This document shows positions 1 through 9,069 of a DNA stretch of 64,000 bases, piece after piece. Source of the DNA: Psychrobacillus glaciei. GTDB lineage: Bacteria > Bacillota > Bacilli > Bacillales_A > Planococcaceae. The DNA lies in assembly GCF_008973485.1 (NCBI RefSeq), contig NZ_CP031223.1, positions 1,984,001-2,048,000 of the forward strand, read 5' to 3'. The notes beneath the pieces were generated by a model that searched no databases, was not told the DNA's origin, and saw only the letters and a program-made list of their open reading frames with translations. The stretch's first letter is position 1; each line of letters begins with the position of its first letter. The position numbers and the translations under genes are program-made.

Positions 1-3
1 AGC

Positions 4-774
4 TTGGATAAAAAATTCGAATCCTATATTGACCAAATCGTAAAAGACTTAGACTGTGATAAAGAAGAGAAAAAAGAGATTTCCGAAGAGATTAGTGACC
101 ACTTAAAACTGTTAAAACAAGATTATATAGAACAAGGTTTCACAGATGAAAAAGCTATAAATAAAGCCTTGGAATGTTTTGGAGATGAAAAGCAGTTAAG
201 GCAAGGTTATAAAGAATCTATATCTCCATATTATAAATTATTCAAGATTAGTAACTGGATTATATTTTCACTGTCTTCTTTTGTAGTACTTTGGATGTTG
301 ATATTTCAAAGAATACTGCAACGAGTGAGAAATTATAGTCACGGTTTCAATCAAAGTGATTACTTTTTTTCCAATGAAGTGCAAGAAGGTTTCTTTGCTT
401 TTAATATAGACGCTTGGAAATTGAACATCAATTTAATACCATTTAAGAACACAATCAATTACATAATTAACCATGACAAGTTTAACTTAGATATTGTAAT
501 TAATAACACGTTAGGGAACATCCTAATTTTCATACCTTTAGGAATATTTCTTCCTATTCTATTTAAAAGGTACACTTCTTTCTCCAAAGCAATCGCTTTT
601 TCTATTATTGTTAGTTTCACAATAGAGTCAATACAACTTCTTTTACAAATAGGGCAATTCGATATAGATGATCTAATTTTAAACGGAATAGGCAGCATAG
701 TAGGATTCTTATTCATAAAATTAATTTTCAAATTCCAGAACATATTTCAAAAACCAAGATTATTTAGAAGTTGA
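4..774 (+). CDS. VanZ-like membrane protein with N-terminal permease-prefix domain
   Basis: The first 70 residues or so are charged and helical (DKKFESYIDQIVKDL and following), which resembles the prefix domain found before many Bacillus membrane proteins and often encoded behind a PadR regulator. A hydrophobic segment follows near residue 80. The C-terminal third carries closely spaced membrane helices with the pattern FIPLGIFLPILF, then SFTIESIQ and DIDDLILNGIG, typical of the VanZ family. VanZ itself gives low teicoplanin resistance; the role of these relatives is mostly unknown. I use the TTG at 4, but the window begins just upstream, so the ribosome site and any longer start cannot be judged. 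Confidence 0.75.
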   Translation: MDKKFESYIDQIVKDLDCDKEEKKEISEEISDHLKLLKQDYIEQGFTDEKAINKALECFGDEKQLRQGYKESISPYYKLFKISNWIIFSLSSFVVLWMLIFQRILQRVRNYSHGFNQSDYFFSNEVQEGFFAFNIDAWKLNINLIPFKNTINYIINHDKFNLDIVINNTLGNILIFIPLGIFLPILFKRYTSFSKAIAFSIIVSFTIESIQLLLQIGQFDIDDLILNGIGSIVGFLFIKLIFKFQNIFQKPRLFRS

Positions 775-840
775 TAAGTAAGCATAATTGTATTTATCTA
801 TAAATCTATCAGACATGGAATTATACTTTCTATTCATCCT

Positions 841-880
841 CTTTAACTAACGGATGCTTTACTTCAATAAGGAATATGGT
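841..880. repeat. Palindromic spacer half-unit, copy 1
   Basis: The sequence AACTAACGGATGCTTTACTT is a left half-unit of the spacer family that separates the accessory genes. The arms AACTAA and TTTACTT flank a short GATGC-like loop. It lies in the 180-bp gap between the VanZ-like gene and the next broken gene. Confidence 0.6.
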
Positions 881-931
881 TTTTTATGGTAAAATAATTA
901 TCGAGGGGTTCTTTTTTAAAAAAAATTTATT

Positions 932-1419
932 ATGTATAAGTATTTTATTTTTTTTTGTTTACAGTAGTAGGTTATAGTAATCAGGAGAAGGCTGTAACAG
1001 GTGAATTCCTTTTGATTAATTTTGGATTCGACTTAAAATCAAATGAAACTTATTATCTTGTTGTTCCAATTGAATGGACAGGCGAATCGGTTGTGACAAT
1101 TAAGTCCCTAGAGTTGATTAAAAGAGATGAAAAGCCTATTACATACGGGGAAGATGGTATAAAGTATGAAATTTTCGGTGCTGACCCATTAAAGCAGTCT
1201 GGGATACATGGTGAATCAGATGTAGGGGAGTTAAAAGACATCAACAATTTAGAAATCAATGGTGAAGGAAAAATTGTGTTCAAATTTTCAATGAGAGATG
1301 TAAAAAAAGATAGTGAACGAAGGGTTAAAATCAGCTTCAGCGTTAATGGAGAAGAATGTGAAAAAATTGTTGAATGGAACACTCTAGAACAATTAACTAC
1401 GGATAACAAATATAAATAG
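932..1419 (+). pseudogene. Small exported protein with frameshift in its signal-peptide T-tract
   Basis: An ATG at 932 opens a hydrophobic stretch (MYKYFIFF) that runs into nine Ts at 948 to 956 and then stops at once. The 150-codon body, beginning VVGYSNQEKAVTG, lies one frame away. One additional T would join a normal signal peptide to the body. The body looks like a secreted beta-rich domain (alternating hydrophobic residues, no recognised motif) and I do not know its function. Either the gene is inactive, it switches by slippage in the T-tract, or the homopolymer length is a sequence error. Without the signal peptide only a weak TTG at 955 is available and it has no ribosome site. Confidence 0.55.
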
Positions 1420-1437
1420 TTACATATATACATTGTT

Positions 1438-1510
1438 TCATGTAACGGGTGCCTTTCTACAATAAGCGGAGACTATTTTTCACTAACGTCGCAAGTTATT
1501 GATAGAAAAT
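1438..1510. repeat. Palindromic spacer, copy 2 (both halves)
   Basis: GTAACGGGTGCCTTTCTAC, then a purine-rich stretch and a T-run, then CACTAACGTCGCAAGTTATT. This is a complete left half, middle and right half of the spacer family, between two broken exported-protein genes. Confidence 0.6.
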
Positions 1511-1565
1511 CATGTCCTTGTTTCGAGTAAAGTTAATGTTCCAAAAAGTAAAGGAGGTATAAAAA

Positions 1566-2121
1566 ATGAAATTGAGTAAGTATATTATTAACTTTTTCCT
1601 TTTTAATAATTACTCTCTCTGCTTGTTCATCAACTGAAAACTCAATATCCAATGAAATCGAAGGGATAGAATTAAAATTAACCATCAATAAACAAAAAAT
1701 ATCGTCTGATGATGAAGTTAATGCTAAAGTAACGTTAACAAACCACAATGATACACAGAGAGAAATTTTTGTACCAATTCCAAAAGATATAGATGAAGGG
1801 ATATCAGCCGTAATGGTTGAACGAAAAGGTGAAATGTTATCGCAATTACTAAATCCAAATAATAATCAAGATATACCAAATATCAAAGGGCGTTCATTCT
1901 ATGATTTTGTTCTGGTGGAATTAGGGGCTTATGAAACAATTGAACAAGAGTTTCGTTGGAATAAGAAGTTATTGAACCAAGAAAGTATGGAATTTGAAGA
2001 AGCGGATAGCGGGGAATATCTACTAAGCACCTTTATTATTTTAGACGAATTAAATAATCAAAAAGAATATTACGAACCTGAAAAGCAATCGATTTCTAAA
2101 ATAAACTTTACAGTTAAATAA
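1566..2121 (+). pseudogene. Lipoprotein with frameshift inside its signal peptide
   Basis: An ATG at 1566 follows AAAGGAGGTATAAAAA, an excellent ribosome site. The first nine codons (MKLSKYIIN) are in one frame. The rest of the signal peptide, with the lipobox LSAC followed by SSTEN, is in the next frame, which stays open to 2121. Removing one T from the T5 run at 1593 to 1597 would restore a standard lipoprotein of about 184 residues. The mature part has an immunoglobulin-like pattern (KVTLTNHNDTQREIFVPI), similar in style to the BsuPI family, but this is not certain. It is one of several exported-protein genes here broken near the N-terminus. Confidence 0.65.
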
Positions 2122-2148
2122 CCGTTGTTTTCTCTTTTTCTTATTGTG

Positions 2149-2190
2149 CTAACGGAGTGCTTTAGTAGAACAAGGCTGGTCAGTTCAATA
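2149..2190. repeat. Palindromic spacer half-unit, copy 3
   Basis: GCTAACGGAGTGCTTTAGT followed by AGAACAAGGCTGGTCAG. The left half-unit lies directly after the lipoprotein pseudogene. The open frame across it (2125 to 2346) looks accidental. The rest of the gap up to 2390 shows nothing recognisable. Confidence 0.55.
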
Positions 2191-2394
2191 AGTGTCGTTG
2201 GGGGTTGGAGATTTTTCTTAATTCATAGAGGTCTAGGGGCGTTGATCCAACAAGGGATTAATGCTCTTTTTGATTGTTTAATTATTAATCTTGCTGAGAT
2301 GATAATTTTAATTTCAATTCTTGAAATTAATTGGTTAAAAATGTGACGATTTCATTTTAAATTGCGTCTAAGTATATAGAAAGAGGTGAACAGT

Positions 2395-2916
2395 TTGGAA
2401 CAAGAAGAAGTACATAAATGGTTTGATGAATATGGAGAATCCATTTTAACTTATACACTGTTAATGGTGAGAGATTATCAACAAGCAGAGGATTTAACAC
2501 AAGAGACTTTTATAAAAGCTTATAAAAATCAACACAAATTTGCACAGAAATCTACTGTGAAAACGTGGTTATTCTCTATCGCTTTTAATGTGACAAAAGA
2601 CTATTATCGGAAAAAACACCCGTTACACCATTATTTGGGTTTAACAATGGCAGAGAAAGACTACAAACCAATACCTGAACAAATCGTAGCGATGAATGAT
2701 CAAACTGAACAATTATATAGGTCGCTTCAACAATTAAAGCCTACTTATAGGCATGTAATCATTTTACGGATGTTAAAAGAATTCTCTACAGCAGAATCAG
2801 CCCTCGTTCTAAACTGGTCTGAAAGTAAAGTGAAAATGACTTTAAAAAGAGGCTTAGCGGAACTTAAAAATGAATTGATAAAAGGAGGGTTTACCAATGA
2901 AATCTTTCTTAGATGA
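2395..2916 (+). CDS. ECF-type RNA polymerase sigma factor
   Basis: A 173-residue protein of the extracytoplasmic-function sigma-70 group. Region 2 is recognisable by the sequence around QAEDLTQETFIKAY and TVKTWLFSIAFNVTKDYYR. Region 4 carries LKPTYRHVIILRMLKEFS and the helix-turn-helix stretch LNWSESKVKMTLKRGL. I chose TTG 2395 because AGAGGTG lies about five bases upstream; the in-frame GTG 2386 overlaps that ribosome site. The gene overlaps the next one by 20 bp, so it is translated together with a membrane-anchored partner that probably acts as its anti-sigma factor, as is usual for ECF pairs. The signal and target promoters cannot be read from the sequence. Confidence 0.85.
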   Translation: MEQEEVHKWFDEYGESILTYTLLMVRDYQQAEDLTQETFIKAYKNQHKFAQKSTVKTWLFSIAFNVTKDYYRKKHPLHHYLGLTMAEKDYKPIPEQIVAMNDQTEQLYRSLQQLKPTYRHVIILRMLKEFSTAESALVLNWSESKVKMTLKRGLAELKNELIKGGFTNEIFLR

Positions 2917-3943
2917 ACAATTTAGTAATTTAGAACAAGAACTAAAAATGAAAGACGAATCCAAAAGTATATTAAGAAATAAAATTTTGCAGAATACACA
3001 AATAAGCAAAAAACGTAATATGAGAACTTATACTTGGATTATAACAGCGATATGTACCTTTGTTTTAATAATGTCGCCTTTCTATTCATCAACGATGGCT
3101 AGTCTTGTTGCAAAAATTGTACCAATATCTATTACTCCTAGTTTTTCTGATAGACAACATAATTCCGATTTAACGTCTCAACTGGTTAAATTACTCGAAG
3201 AGGAAGGATATAAGGTGAATTCAATTGGGATAATACCATCAACAAATACAATTGAAATTTCACTCATTTTGAAAGATTCTACATTGAAAAAGGCAACAGA
3301 TGACCTTGAACCAAAGATAAAGAATTATCTATATGAAAATGGCTATGACAAATATGAAATAAAAGTTTCAGAAGCAACTGAAGCACCTCCAAACAAGCCG
3401 TGGGATGAAAGTCTTTTTAACAAGGTACGTGAGATTGTGAAGGAAGTATTTGCATCGTATGGATATGCTAAAGAAGCGGATTTTGAATTAGCGGGCCTTA
3501 CAAAATCATGGTTTTCAAACACTGTCACAATTGATATGCCTGACCATATTCAAGAGTCAACGGAAATTATTGCGGATATCGAAAAAGAAATAGAATCTCA
3601 GAATTTAGATGTAAAAGATATTAAAGTAAATACTTTCAACTTTGAACATCGTCGACAAGATAATCGTTGGGCATATATTGCATCTGATATATATGATGCG
3701 ATGGCAGGAAAATCGATTTATCAGCTGACGGGGGTATCTTATAAAGTGAAGAAAGGGCATTCCTATGTTTGGATTAAAACAGATTTGGATGAATTACCTT
3801 CTGAAGAAATAGTTCGAGAAATTGAATTGGCTATACAAGAATATTTTGCTTTACCAGAAACGAAAGAGCAAATTCAAAATGACAATTATACGATTCAATT
3901 ATTGTTAAAGAATGAAAAACCATTTGTTAAAATAACAAACTAA
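2897..3943 (+). CDS. Membrane-anchored probable anti-sigma partner, DUF4030-like
   Basis: A 348-residue protein with a roughly 50-residue cytoplasmic N-terminus, one membrane segment (TYTWIITAICTFVLIMS, about residues 44 to 60) and a long extracellular part. The extracellular part contains repeated alpha/beta units (for example VNSIGIIPSTNTIEISLIL and VKDIKVNTFNFEHRRQDNRW) resembling the DUF4030 family of Bacillus. The start at 2897 overlaps the sigma gene and has AAGGAGGG upstream. Position and topology suggest that the N-terminal tail holds the sigma factor at the membrane. That is inference from gene order; I see no zinc-binding ZAS motif. Confidence 0.65.
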   Translation: MKSFLDEQFSNLEQELKMKDESKSILRNKILQNTQISKKRNMRTYTWIITAICTFVLIMSPFYSSTMASLVAKIVPISITPSFSDRQHNSDLTSQLVKLLEEEGYKVNSIGIIPSTNTIEISLILKDSTLKKATDDLEPKIKNYLYENGYDKYEIKVSEATEAPPNKPWDESLFNKVREIVKEVFASYGYAKEADFELAGLTKSWFSNTVTIDMPDHIQESTEIIADIEKEIESQNLDVKDIKVNTFNFEHRRQDNRWAYIASDIYDAMAGKSIYQLTGVSYKVKKGHSYVWIKTDLDELPSEEIVREIELAIQEYFALPETKEQIQNDNYTIQLLLKNEKPFVKITN

Positions 3944-4150
3944 ATATGAGCCAAACACTGTACTTATAGGGGGTGTCTCATTTTAGTTATTTACAGAGCT
4001 ATCTGTATTTCACTCTTGAAAAGTAAATTTTTTCGCAGTTAAACAATTCGTTTGTACTAACACAGCGGACAGATGACTATTTAAAAGAGTTTATGAAGAA
4101 TTGTACTTAAACTAACAGGGGAAATAAGTAACAATATACTAAAAAAGCTT
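3944..4150. other. Intergenic stretch with weak spacer traces
   Basis: No gene is visible. GTACTAACACAGCGGACAG and, further on, CTTAAACTAACAGGGG resemble decayed right half-units of the palindromic spacer. Confidence 0.3.
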
Positions 4151-4154
4151 AAAT

Positions 4155-4439
4155 TTAAAGGATATGGAGTTAGAATCACTAGAAATTGTTCGCGAGATGA
4201 AAAACTTAGAACGTCTAATAATTTTTAAAACGAAAAGTATCGGATTTAACTCCACTTGAAAACTTAAAAGAATTAACTTACTTGGATATTCGTCACACGG
4301 ATGTAACTACTATAAAGCCATTATTAAAACTAGGAAAGCTGAAGTACCTCTATTAAATAAAGTTATCGTAAAGGATTGGGAATTATTAGCGGATAAAAAA
4401 GGCCTTCGAATATCCGAGGAAACTATCTTGGCGGAATAG
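4155..4439 (+). pseudogene. Leucine-rich-repeat protein remnant
   Basis: Read through two frameshifts, this stretch gives ESLEIVREMKNLERLIIF, then DLTPLENLKELTYLDI and TTIKPLLKLGKLKYL, then an end beginning VIVKDWELLADKKGL. Leucine spacing of LENLKELTYLDIRHTDV type is characteristic of leucine-rich repeats of the internalin style. No start codon or signal peptide remains. The frame breaks near 4235 and 4355 show it is a decayed 3' piece of a once longer gene. Confidence 0.6.
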
Positions 4440-4481
4440 CTGACTCTACACTAGATAAGCATATGTATAATTTAAAACGAT

Positions 4482-4531
4482 AGGTACCAGGTTCTATAAC
4501 AATTCAGAGTTGTTTTAGAACCTGGTACCTT
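4482..4531. repeat. Long palindrome with GGTACCAGG arms
   Basis: Left arm AGGTACCAGGTTCTATAACA and right arm TGTTTTAGAACCTGGTACCT are near-perfect inverted repeats around a short loop. It lies between two convergent broken genes, so it could act as a bidirectional terminator. A related palindrome occurs at 23785 to 23845. Confidence 0.7.
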
Positions 4532-4548
4532 ATATTACTCTTAGTGAA

Positions 4549-4905
4549 TTAATTCTTTTTCATTGGTACTGATAATTGTACCGTTTCATTTTTATTAAAC
4601 CAAAATCTATATTCATAAAGTTTCACAGGGTTATTTTTATCAAAAGTGTATAATATGTTAGCTAATATACCTTCTTTTATCGCCATTTCTACTTCTGCAT
4701 CCAGTTCCCAACTCATTCTTTCTAAAGTCTTGATTATCAAATCTATTTTATCTTTATCTGTAATCATAATAACATCTTCATAAATTCCTTATTCATTAAC
4801 TTTTTTTACATCGGCTCTTGTTAATAGTTCTTCTGTTTCAGAACAAGGAACAATCATAATTCCAAACAATAGAAGAGAAGTTAAACCAATAAATTTTTCA
4901 ATCAT
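4549..4905 (-). pseudogene. Small lipoprotein gene interrupted by an in-frame stop
   Basis: On the minus strand an ATG at 4905 begins MIEKFIGLTSLLLFGIMIV followed by PCSETEE, a signal peptide with a cysteine suitable for lipid attachment. After 38 codons a TAA at 4789 to 4791 stops the frame. The same frame then continues without interruption for 80 more codons (DLIIKTLERMSWELDAEVEM and on) to 4549. A fragment could restart at the ATG at 4767. There are no clear relatives. The simplest reading is a nonsense mutation in a 118-residue lipoprotein. It is the third exported-protein gene in the first 5 kb that is broken early. Confidence 0.55.
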
Positions 4906-5072
4906 AGCACTTCCTTATTTAATTTTCTAAATCTTGTCTCTTTTTCAATAGCCTTTCCTAAGCTAAAATTTATTCATAGAAATATTTTCTATTATTCCCA
5001 ATATTAGAATGTTATAAGTGTTCTAATTTTAATATAATGAAAAAAATCTAGAATGATAGGAGAAATTTTCTT

Positions 5073-5741
5073 GTGATAAAAAAATACTCTACATTATTAA
5101 TACTTTTAGTTCTGGCTATATCTATTATTCTTATTATAAATAAGGAAAACAATAATATAAATAGTAATAGTAAAGTTGAAGATTCTAATAAGTATTCCAT
5201 AGATCTATCAAATACTCTAAAAGGATCTTATATGAACTTATTTGATGAGAACGATAGATTGGTCAAATCCTACTCTGAAGAACAAATCAAAAAACAATTA
5301 ATTGACACGAAACTCTATAAACGGGCTCATGAAGATGGAGAAATATTTGCAGACTTTATTGATGAAAATGGTTTGATTATCAATCCACCAGAAGAAATCA
5401 AAGAAGAGGTAAAAGAACTTTCAAAATCAAATGAGTTTAAACTTTATGTACTCCATAGTTTTTCATTTAACAAAAATATATTTGTTGGGAGAAATAATAA
5501 AGCTTTTAGTAAACCTCAAAGTATAATTATTGAACCAATAGAAAAGTTTGAATCTATGTCAATTATCTTAGAAAACTCTACAGGTAATAAAATCAGAAAA
5601 ATTGAAATCGGAAATTATCTAGGGGCATTAATTGTACCTCTAGAAGATTTTGAATTAGAGGATTCTTATTCCATACAATTAATTAACAATAAACAAGATA
5701 AACCTATCTATCTATATGGCGGAATTGTTATTTATAAATGA
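5073..5741 (+). CDS. Membrane-anchored extracellular protein of unknown function
   Basis: A 222-residue protein starting at GTG 5073, eleven bases after TAGGAG. Residues 8 to 24 form a single hydrophobic anchor (LLILLVLAISIILII). The rest is hydrophilic, lysine and asparagine rich, and likely outside the cell. It contains EEQIKKQLIDTKLYKRAH and a C-terminal beta-like stretch ending YLYGGIVIYK. I do not recognise the family. It stands alone between a minus-strand pseudogene and the IS3 element. Confidence 0.55.
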   Translation: MIKKYSTLLILLVLAISIILIINKENNNINSNSKVEDSNKYSIDLSNTLKGSYMNLFDENDRLVKSYSEEQIKKQLIDTKLYKRAHEDGEIFADFIDENGLIINPPEEIKEEVKELSKSNEFKLYVLHSFSFNKNIFVGRNNKAFSKPQSIIIEPIEKFESMSIILENSTGNKIRKIEIGNYLGALIVPLEDFELEDSYSIQLINNKQDKPIYLYGGIVIYK

Positions 5742-5945
5742 CGAAACATATATTTGCTTAAGTATTTTCTTGTTCTCTTAACCTACTTTCAAAGAAAAGA
5801 TCCCCGTTGTGCAATTTCATATTTTTAAAAGAATAATTACTTGGGGACTCCTCTTTCAATGCAACGTTAATTTTATTAAAGCTGTTTAGAAATTCATCAT
5901 CAATTTCAACTTCGGTTATCCTTTAGTTGAACAAGGATAGTAGTA
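5742..5945. other. Gap between hypothetical gene and IS3 element
   Basis: There is no supported gene. Near 5920 the sequence CCTTTAGTTGAACAAGGATAG is a right half-unit of the palindromic spacer, cut by the insertion sequence. Confidence 0.35.
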
Positions 5946-5958
5946 TGTCAACACTAAA

Positions 5959-6816
5959 TCAAACAACTTTATTAAGGGCTAAGATTTTATAAGCGACCGG
6001 ACTTAGATAACCCAGTTTACTGTGCGACCGGATATTATTGTACCAATTGACATAATCGAAAAGTTCAAGAGACAGCTGTTCAAGGGTAGGGTAGTGCGAT
6101 CCGTTGATGAGTTCTGTTTTTAAAATCTTAAAAGTCGCTTCTGCCACCGCATTATCATAAGGATTTCCTTTTTGACTTAGAGATCGCTTAATCTTAAATG
6201 TACTTAATAATTCATCGATACCAACATTTTTAAATTCAGATCCACGATCTGTATGGAACATTTTTACGTTTTGCAGAGGATATCTAACAGACTTAAAGGC
6301 ACGCTGAACTAGAGCTGCGTCCTTTTGTTCTCCGACACTATACCCGACGATTTCTCTGTTATATAAATCGATTAAAAAACAAATATAATTCCAGTTTCCT
6401 CCTACTCTCACATACGTTAAGTCACTTACTAACACAGACATCTCTTTATCCACGTTAAATGCTCGATTTAATACATTTCGAACTGATTCTTCATTTGGAG
6501 GGGTAGACATTGGTTTATAGGATGGTTTTGTATATTTCGATTGAATTCCTAGTTCGTCCATCAATCGACCAATACGTCGTCTAGAGACTGTTAAACCAGC
6601 TTTTTTTAAGGCATCTTTTATTTTTCTGGTTCCATATACTTTACGATTCTCTTCGAAAATCACTACTATTTTATCTTTTAATTTTTGCTCTTCAGCTAGC
6701 TTTTCTTGTTCTTTTTGAATGGCTATTCCCGTGTCATGATAAAAAGTACTACGAGCTATTTTTAGGACTTTACACATTGCTAATACAGAATATTTGTGAC
6801 GATTTTCTTGAATCAC
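5959..6816 (-). CDS. IS3-family transposase OrfB (catalytic part)
   Basis: A 285-residue DDE integrase-type transposase. It opens with the HTH_21-like region (FEENRKVYGTRKIKDALKK, then RRRIGRLMDELG). The rve domain shows the first Asp in VLVSDLTYVRVGGNW, the second in MFHTDRGSEF and the catalytic Glu in NAVAEATFKILKTEL. It starts at GTG 6816, directly behind OrfA in the -1 frame. In this family OrfA and OrfB are normally joined by programmed -1 slippage; the candidate site at the end of OrfA (ACGAAAATAG) has only four As. The full-length fusion is probably the active enzyme. Confidence 0.9.
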   Translation of the reverse strand: MIQENRHKYSVLAMCKVLKIARSTFYHDTGIAIQKEQEKLAEEQKLKDKIVVIFEENRKVYGTRKIKDALKKAGLTVSRRRIGRLMDELGIQSKYTKPSYKPMSTPPNEESVRNVLNRAFNVDKEMSVLVSDLTYVRVGGNWNYICFLIDLYNREIVGYSVGEQKDAALVQRAFKSVRYPLQNVKMFHTDRGSEFKNVGIDELLSTFKIKRSLSQKGNPYDNAVAEATFKILKTELINGSHYPTLEQLSLELFDYVNWYNNIRSHSKLGYLSPVAYKILALNKVV

Positions 6817-6818
6817 AT

Positions 6819-7100
6819 CTATTTTCGTCCCATGATCAGCGCGGCTTGCTTTAAAATGTCGACTTCCATTTCGAGTTGCTTATTTCTCTTACGCAAGTCA
6901 ATCAGTTCTTGCTCAACCGAAGATCGGTTGTCTTTCTCTTTAAAGGAGCCTGACTGTTTGAATTGAGTAATCCATCTGTCTAAAGCAGACGCGGTTAATT
7001 CATATTCTCGGGCAATATCTTGACGGCTTTTTCCATTTTCATATAGGGCCACCACTTGTTTTTTAAATTCTGTAGAAAACGTTCTTCTTTTACTGGACAT
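6819..7100 (-). CDS. IS3-family transposase OrfA (DNA-binding part)
   Basis: A 93-residue protein with the HTH_Tnp_1 domain (TFSTEFKKQVVALYENGKS, then DIAREYELTASALDRWI), followed by a leucine-zipper-like coiled coil (ELIDLRKRNKQLEMEVDILK). It starts at ATG 7100 behind AGAAGGAGAATCTACT. It binds the element ends and regulates or fuses to OrfB. Length and domain order are usual for IS150-like elements. Confidence 0.9.
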   Translation of the reverse strand: MSSKRRTFSTEFKKQVVALYENGKSRQDIAREYELTASALDRWITQFKQSGSFKEKDNRSSVEQELIDLRKRNKQLEMEVDILKQAALIMGRK

Positions 7101-7257
7101 AGTAGATTCTCCTTCTTGTTATCTATTATTCTACTTGCCCTTAATTTTACTGTCCAACTAAGTGTAGACTATTCAATTATTTTAAAAAATATCACAGCAT
7201 CCAGTAACCTACATTTATTGTTATGACGCACTTTTTATTTATAAACAAGTAGATACT

Positions 7258-7314
7258 TTAACAAATGGTGTGCTTTACTTCAATAAGGAGTAAAGCCTTT
7301 TTACTAACGTAGCA
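7258..7314. repeat. Palindromic spacer, copy cut by intron A
   Basis: AATGGTGTGCTTTACTTC leads into a terminator-like hairpin (GCTTTACT pairing with AGTAAAGC, then a T-run), followed by ACTAACGTAGCA where group II intron A begins. The second half of the palindrome (GTTTAGTACAAG) resumes at 8169 after the intron. Confidence 0.7.
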
Positions 7315-8168
7315 GCGCGACAAGTTTTGTTATAAGCACTAATGTGTGAAAAAACAAGGGATTTCTTCGGAAATCCTAACTTTATAACCGAGGATAGGAA
7401 TGATAAAACCACGTATTTTGAAACTATCCCATTGATACTCCTGCATGCGTCATAATAGACAGATTATGGGGTCTGAAGCTCAGGTAAAGTCGGCAGAACA
7501 AAGGCTGAAGCCACTCCTCACGGAAAAGGTATGCCAATGGATATGTCGGATGGCTGAAAAACTAAATATGGTGAGAATTTTCTTACGGAAAAGAACAGAC
7601 GAACTTCCGAATGTACGGGTCTAAAGTTAGAGCATAAGGAAACTTGTGTACCATCCAACGATGGGGTGAGTGACGTGGAGTAAAAATTGCTGCTCTGAAA
7701 CACGTTATACCGAACAATGGCGGTATCCAGCTCATAGGCTTACAGGAAGCACCTAAGTTTAGAAAAAGATAGCTAGGTTATAAGGTACTTGGAAAATAAG
7801 GAACGTTGGATCAAGGGCTGTCACCCGAAACGGTTGCTATAAGCTAAATGGCGAAATGCATTTGTCCTTATGAGGGTAGGGGTACGACCAGTGAAACCTC
7901 TGTAATGGAGGTGGAGGAACAGCCCCAAGTCTAGCGATAGGTAATAATTATTTTTCAACTGTGCATTGCACCGGTCTGGTAAGAACGTGGGAACATCATT
8001 TCATATAAGAATGATGCCACAGTGCAAGCTCTTCGATGAAGAGTAACTTGAAACTTATAATTAATAATACCATCGTTAGATGGAACGCGGAATGCTTGGA
8101 AACTGGCACGTTCCGTGCGGAGTAGGGGAAAAGCCAGAGATAACTTCAAACGTTTACCTATTACTAAC
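7315..8168 (+). mobile_element. Group II intron A, ORF-less ribozyme copy
   Basis: This is an 854-bp copy of the HNH-type intron whose full version lies at 12725 to 15369. Both ends are near identical to that copy: the start GCGCGACAAGTTTTG and the 3' part with the domain V hairpin (GGAACGCGGAATGCTTGG to CACGTTCC) and domain VI. The whole reverse-transcriptase frame is missing. The domain IV tip is now the short perfect hairpin CTCTTC-GAT-GAAGAG near 8029 to 8043. It probably keeps a foldable ribozyme core and may depend on the maturase of copy B. The exon junction is the loop of the palindromic spacer. Confidence 0.75.
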
Positions 8169-8274
8169 GTTTAGTACAAGAGTGTTGTTTAACTTGTGTT
8201 CAATAATCGGGATATTTAGAAGAAAATGGAAGTTTAAATAGTGAGCAATTGAAATACATAATAAGGGGGACATT

Positions 8275-8901
8275 ATGAAATTTTATCTTTCATCTTTTAA
8301 AATAGGAAATGAAGAACGGAAACTAATCGAATTAACGGAAAATGGGAATAAAAAAGTTGCATATATCAATAATGCGTTAGACTTTGCGACTGATTTAGAA
8401 AGAAAAAATAAAAGTGATGTTGCAGACGTAAGTGAACTGCAAAGAATAGGTTTCACAGTGGATATTTTAGACTTGAAAATGTACTTCGATAACCACGAAG
8501 GGTTGAAAGATAAGCTTGATCTATACGATATTATTTGGGTAAGAGGTGGCAATACTTTTGTTCTTGCACAAGCAATGAGATTAAGCGGTTTCGATGAAAT
8601 CATTAAAAAATATTATAGAGAAAAAAGAGATATTCTATATGGGGGATATAGTGCAGGTGGTTGTATCCTTGGACCAACTTTAAAAGGCATACACTTAGCA
8701 GACGAACCTGAGCAGAAACCTTATGGAAATGAACAACAAGCTATATGGGAAGGTTTATGCATTTTGGATTATGTAATTGCCCCACATTATAAATCAGATT
8801 ACAAAGAATCTAACGATATGGACCGAGCAATTGAATTTATGATCGAGAATAAAATTCTATTTAAAGCATTGAGGGATGGAGAAGTAATCATAATTGAATA
8901 G
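8275..8901 (+). CDS. Peptidase E-like serine hydrolase (S51 family)
   Basis: A 208-residue class I glutamine-amidotransferase-like protein of peptidase family S51. Signature elements are the strand-turn WVRGGNTF (residues 88 to 95), the nucleophile elbow GGYSAGGC with Ser126, and His171 in IAPHYKSD. Members cleave Asp-X dipeptides or related small peptides in the cytoplasm. It starts at ATG 8275 behind AAGGGGGACATT. It is a single gene flanked by palindromic spacers, so its neighbours give no functional hint. Confidence 0.8.
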   Translation: MKFYLSSFKIGNEERKLIELTENGNKKVAYINNALDFATDLERKNKSDVADVSELQRIGFTVDILDLKMYFDNHEGLKDKLDLYDIIWVRGGNTFVLAQAMRLSGFDEIIKKYYREKRDILYGGYSAGGCILGPTLKGIHLADEPEQKPYGNEQQAIWEGLCILDYVIAPHYKSDYKESNDMDRAIEFMIENKILFKALRDGEVIIIE

Positions 8902-8960
8902 CCTAATCCCAAATTCTAAAAAGTTCCGCAATAGGGTGCGATTATTTAATAAGCGTCTCT

Positions 8961-9005
8961 GTTCTTATTCAACTAACGTGTGCATTTCGTGCCTGCTTTT
9001 TTTAA
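8961..9005. repeat. Palindromic spacer half-unit
   Basis: TTCTTATTCAACTAACGTG followed by TGCATTTCGTGCCTGC and a T-run. It lies between the peptidase E and kinase genes. Confidence 0.5.
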
Positions 9006-9069
9006 TGAGTAATGGAGTTAAGTACTTCTGTTAATGTACTTAAATCAATAAAGCTAATGGAGGAAAAAA

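Larger units (their letters stand above)
5946..7170 (-). mobile_element. IS3-family insertion sequence, IS150-like
   Basis: The element contains two consecutive minus-strand transposase frames. Imperfect terminal inverted repeats are visible: GTCAACACTAAATCAAACA at the left and, on the opposite strand at the right, GTCTACACTTAGTTGGACA (13 of 19 identical). I see no convincing target duplication. The element looks intact and interrupts a copy of the palindromic spacer. Confidence 0.8.

Noticed and set aside
2125-2346. 73-codon frame after the lipoprotein pseudogene
   Set aside because: It runs through a palindromic spacer and has no ribosome site.
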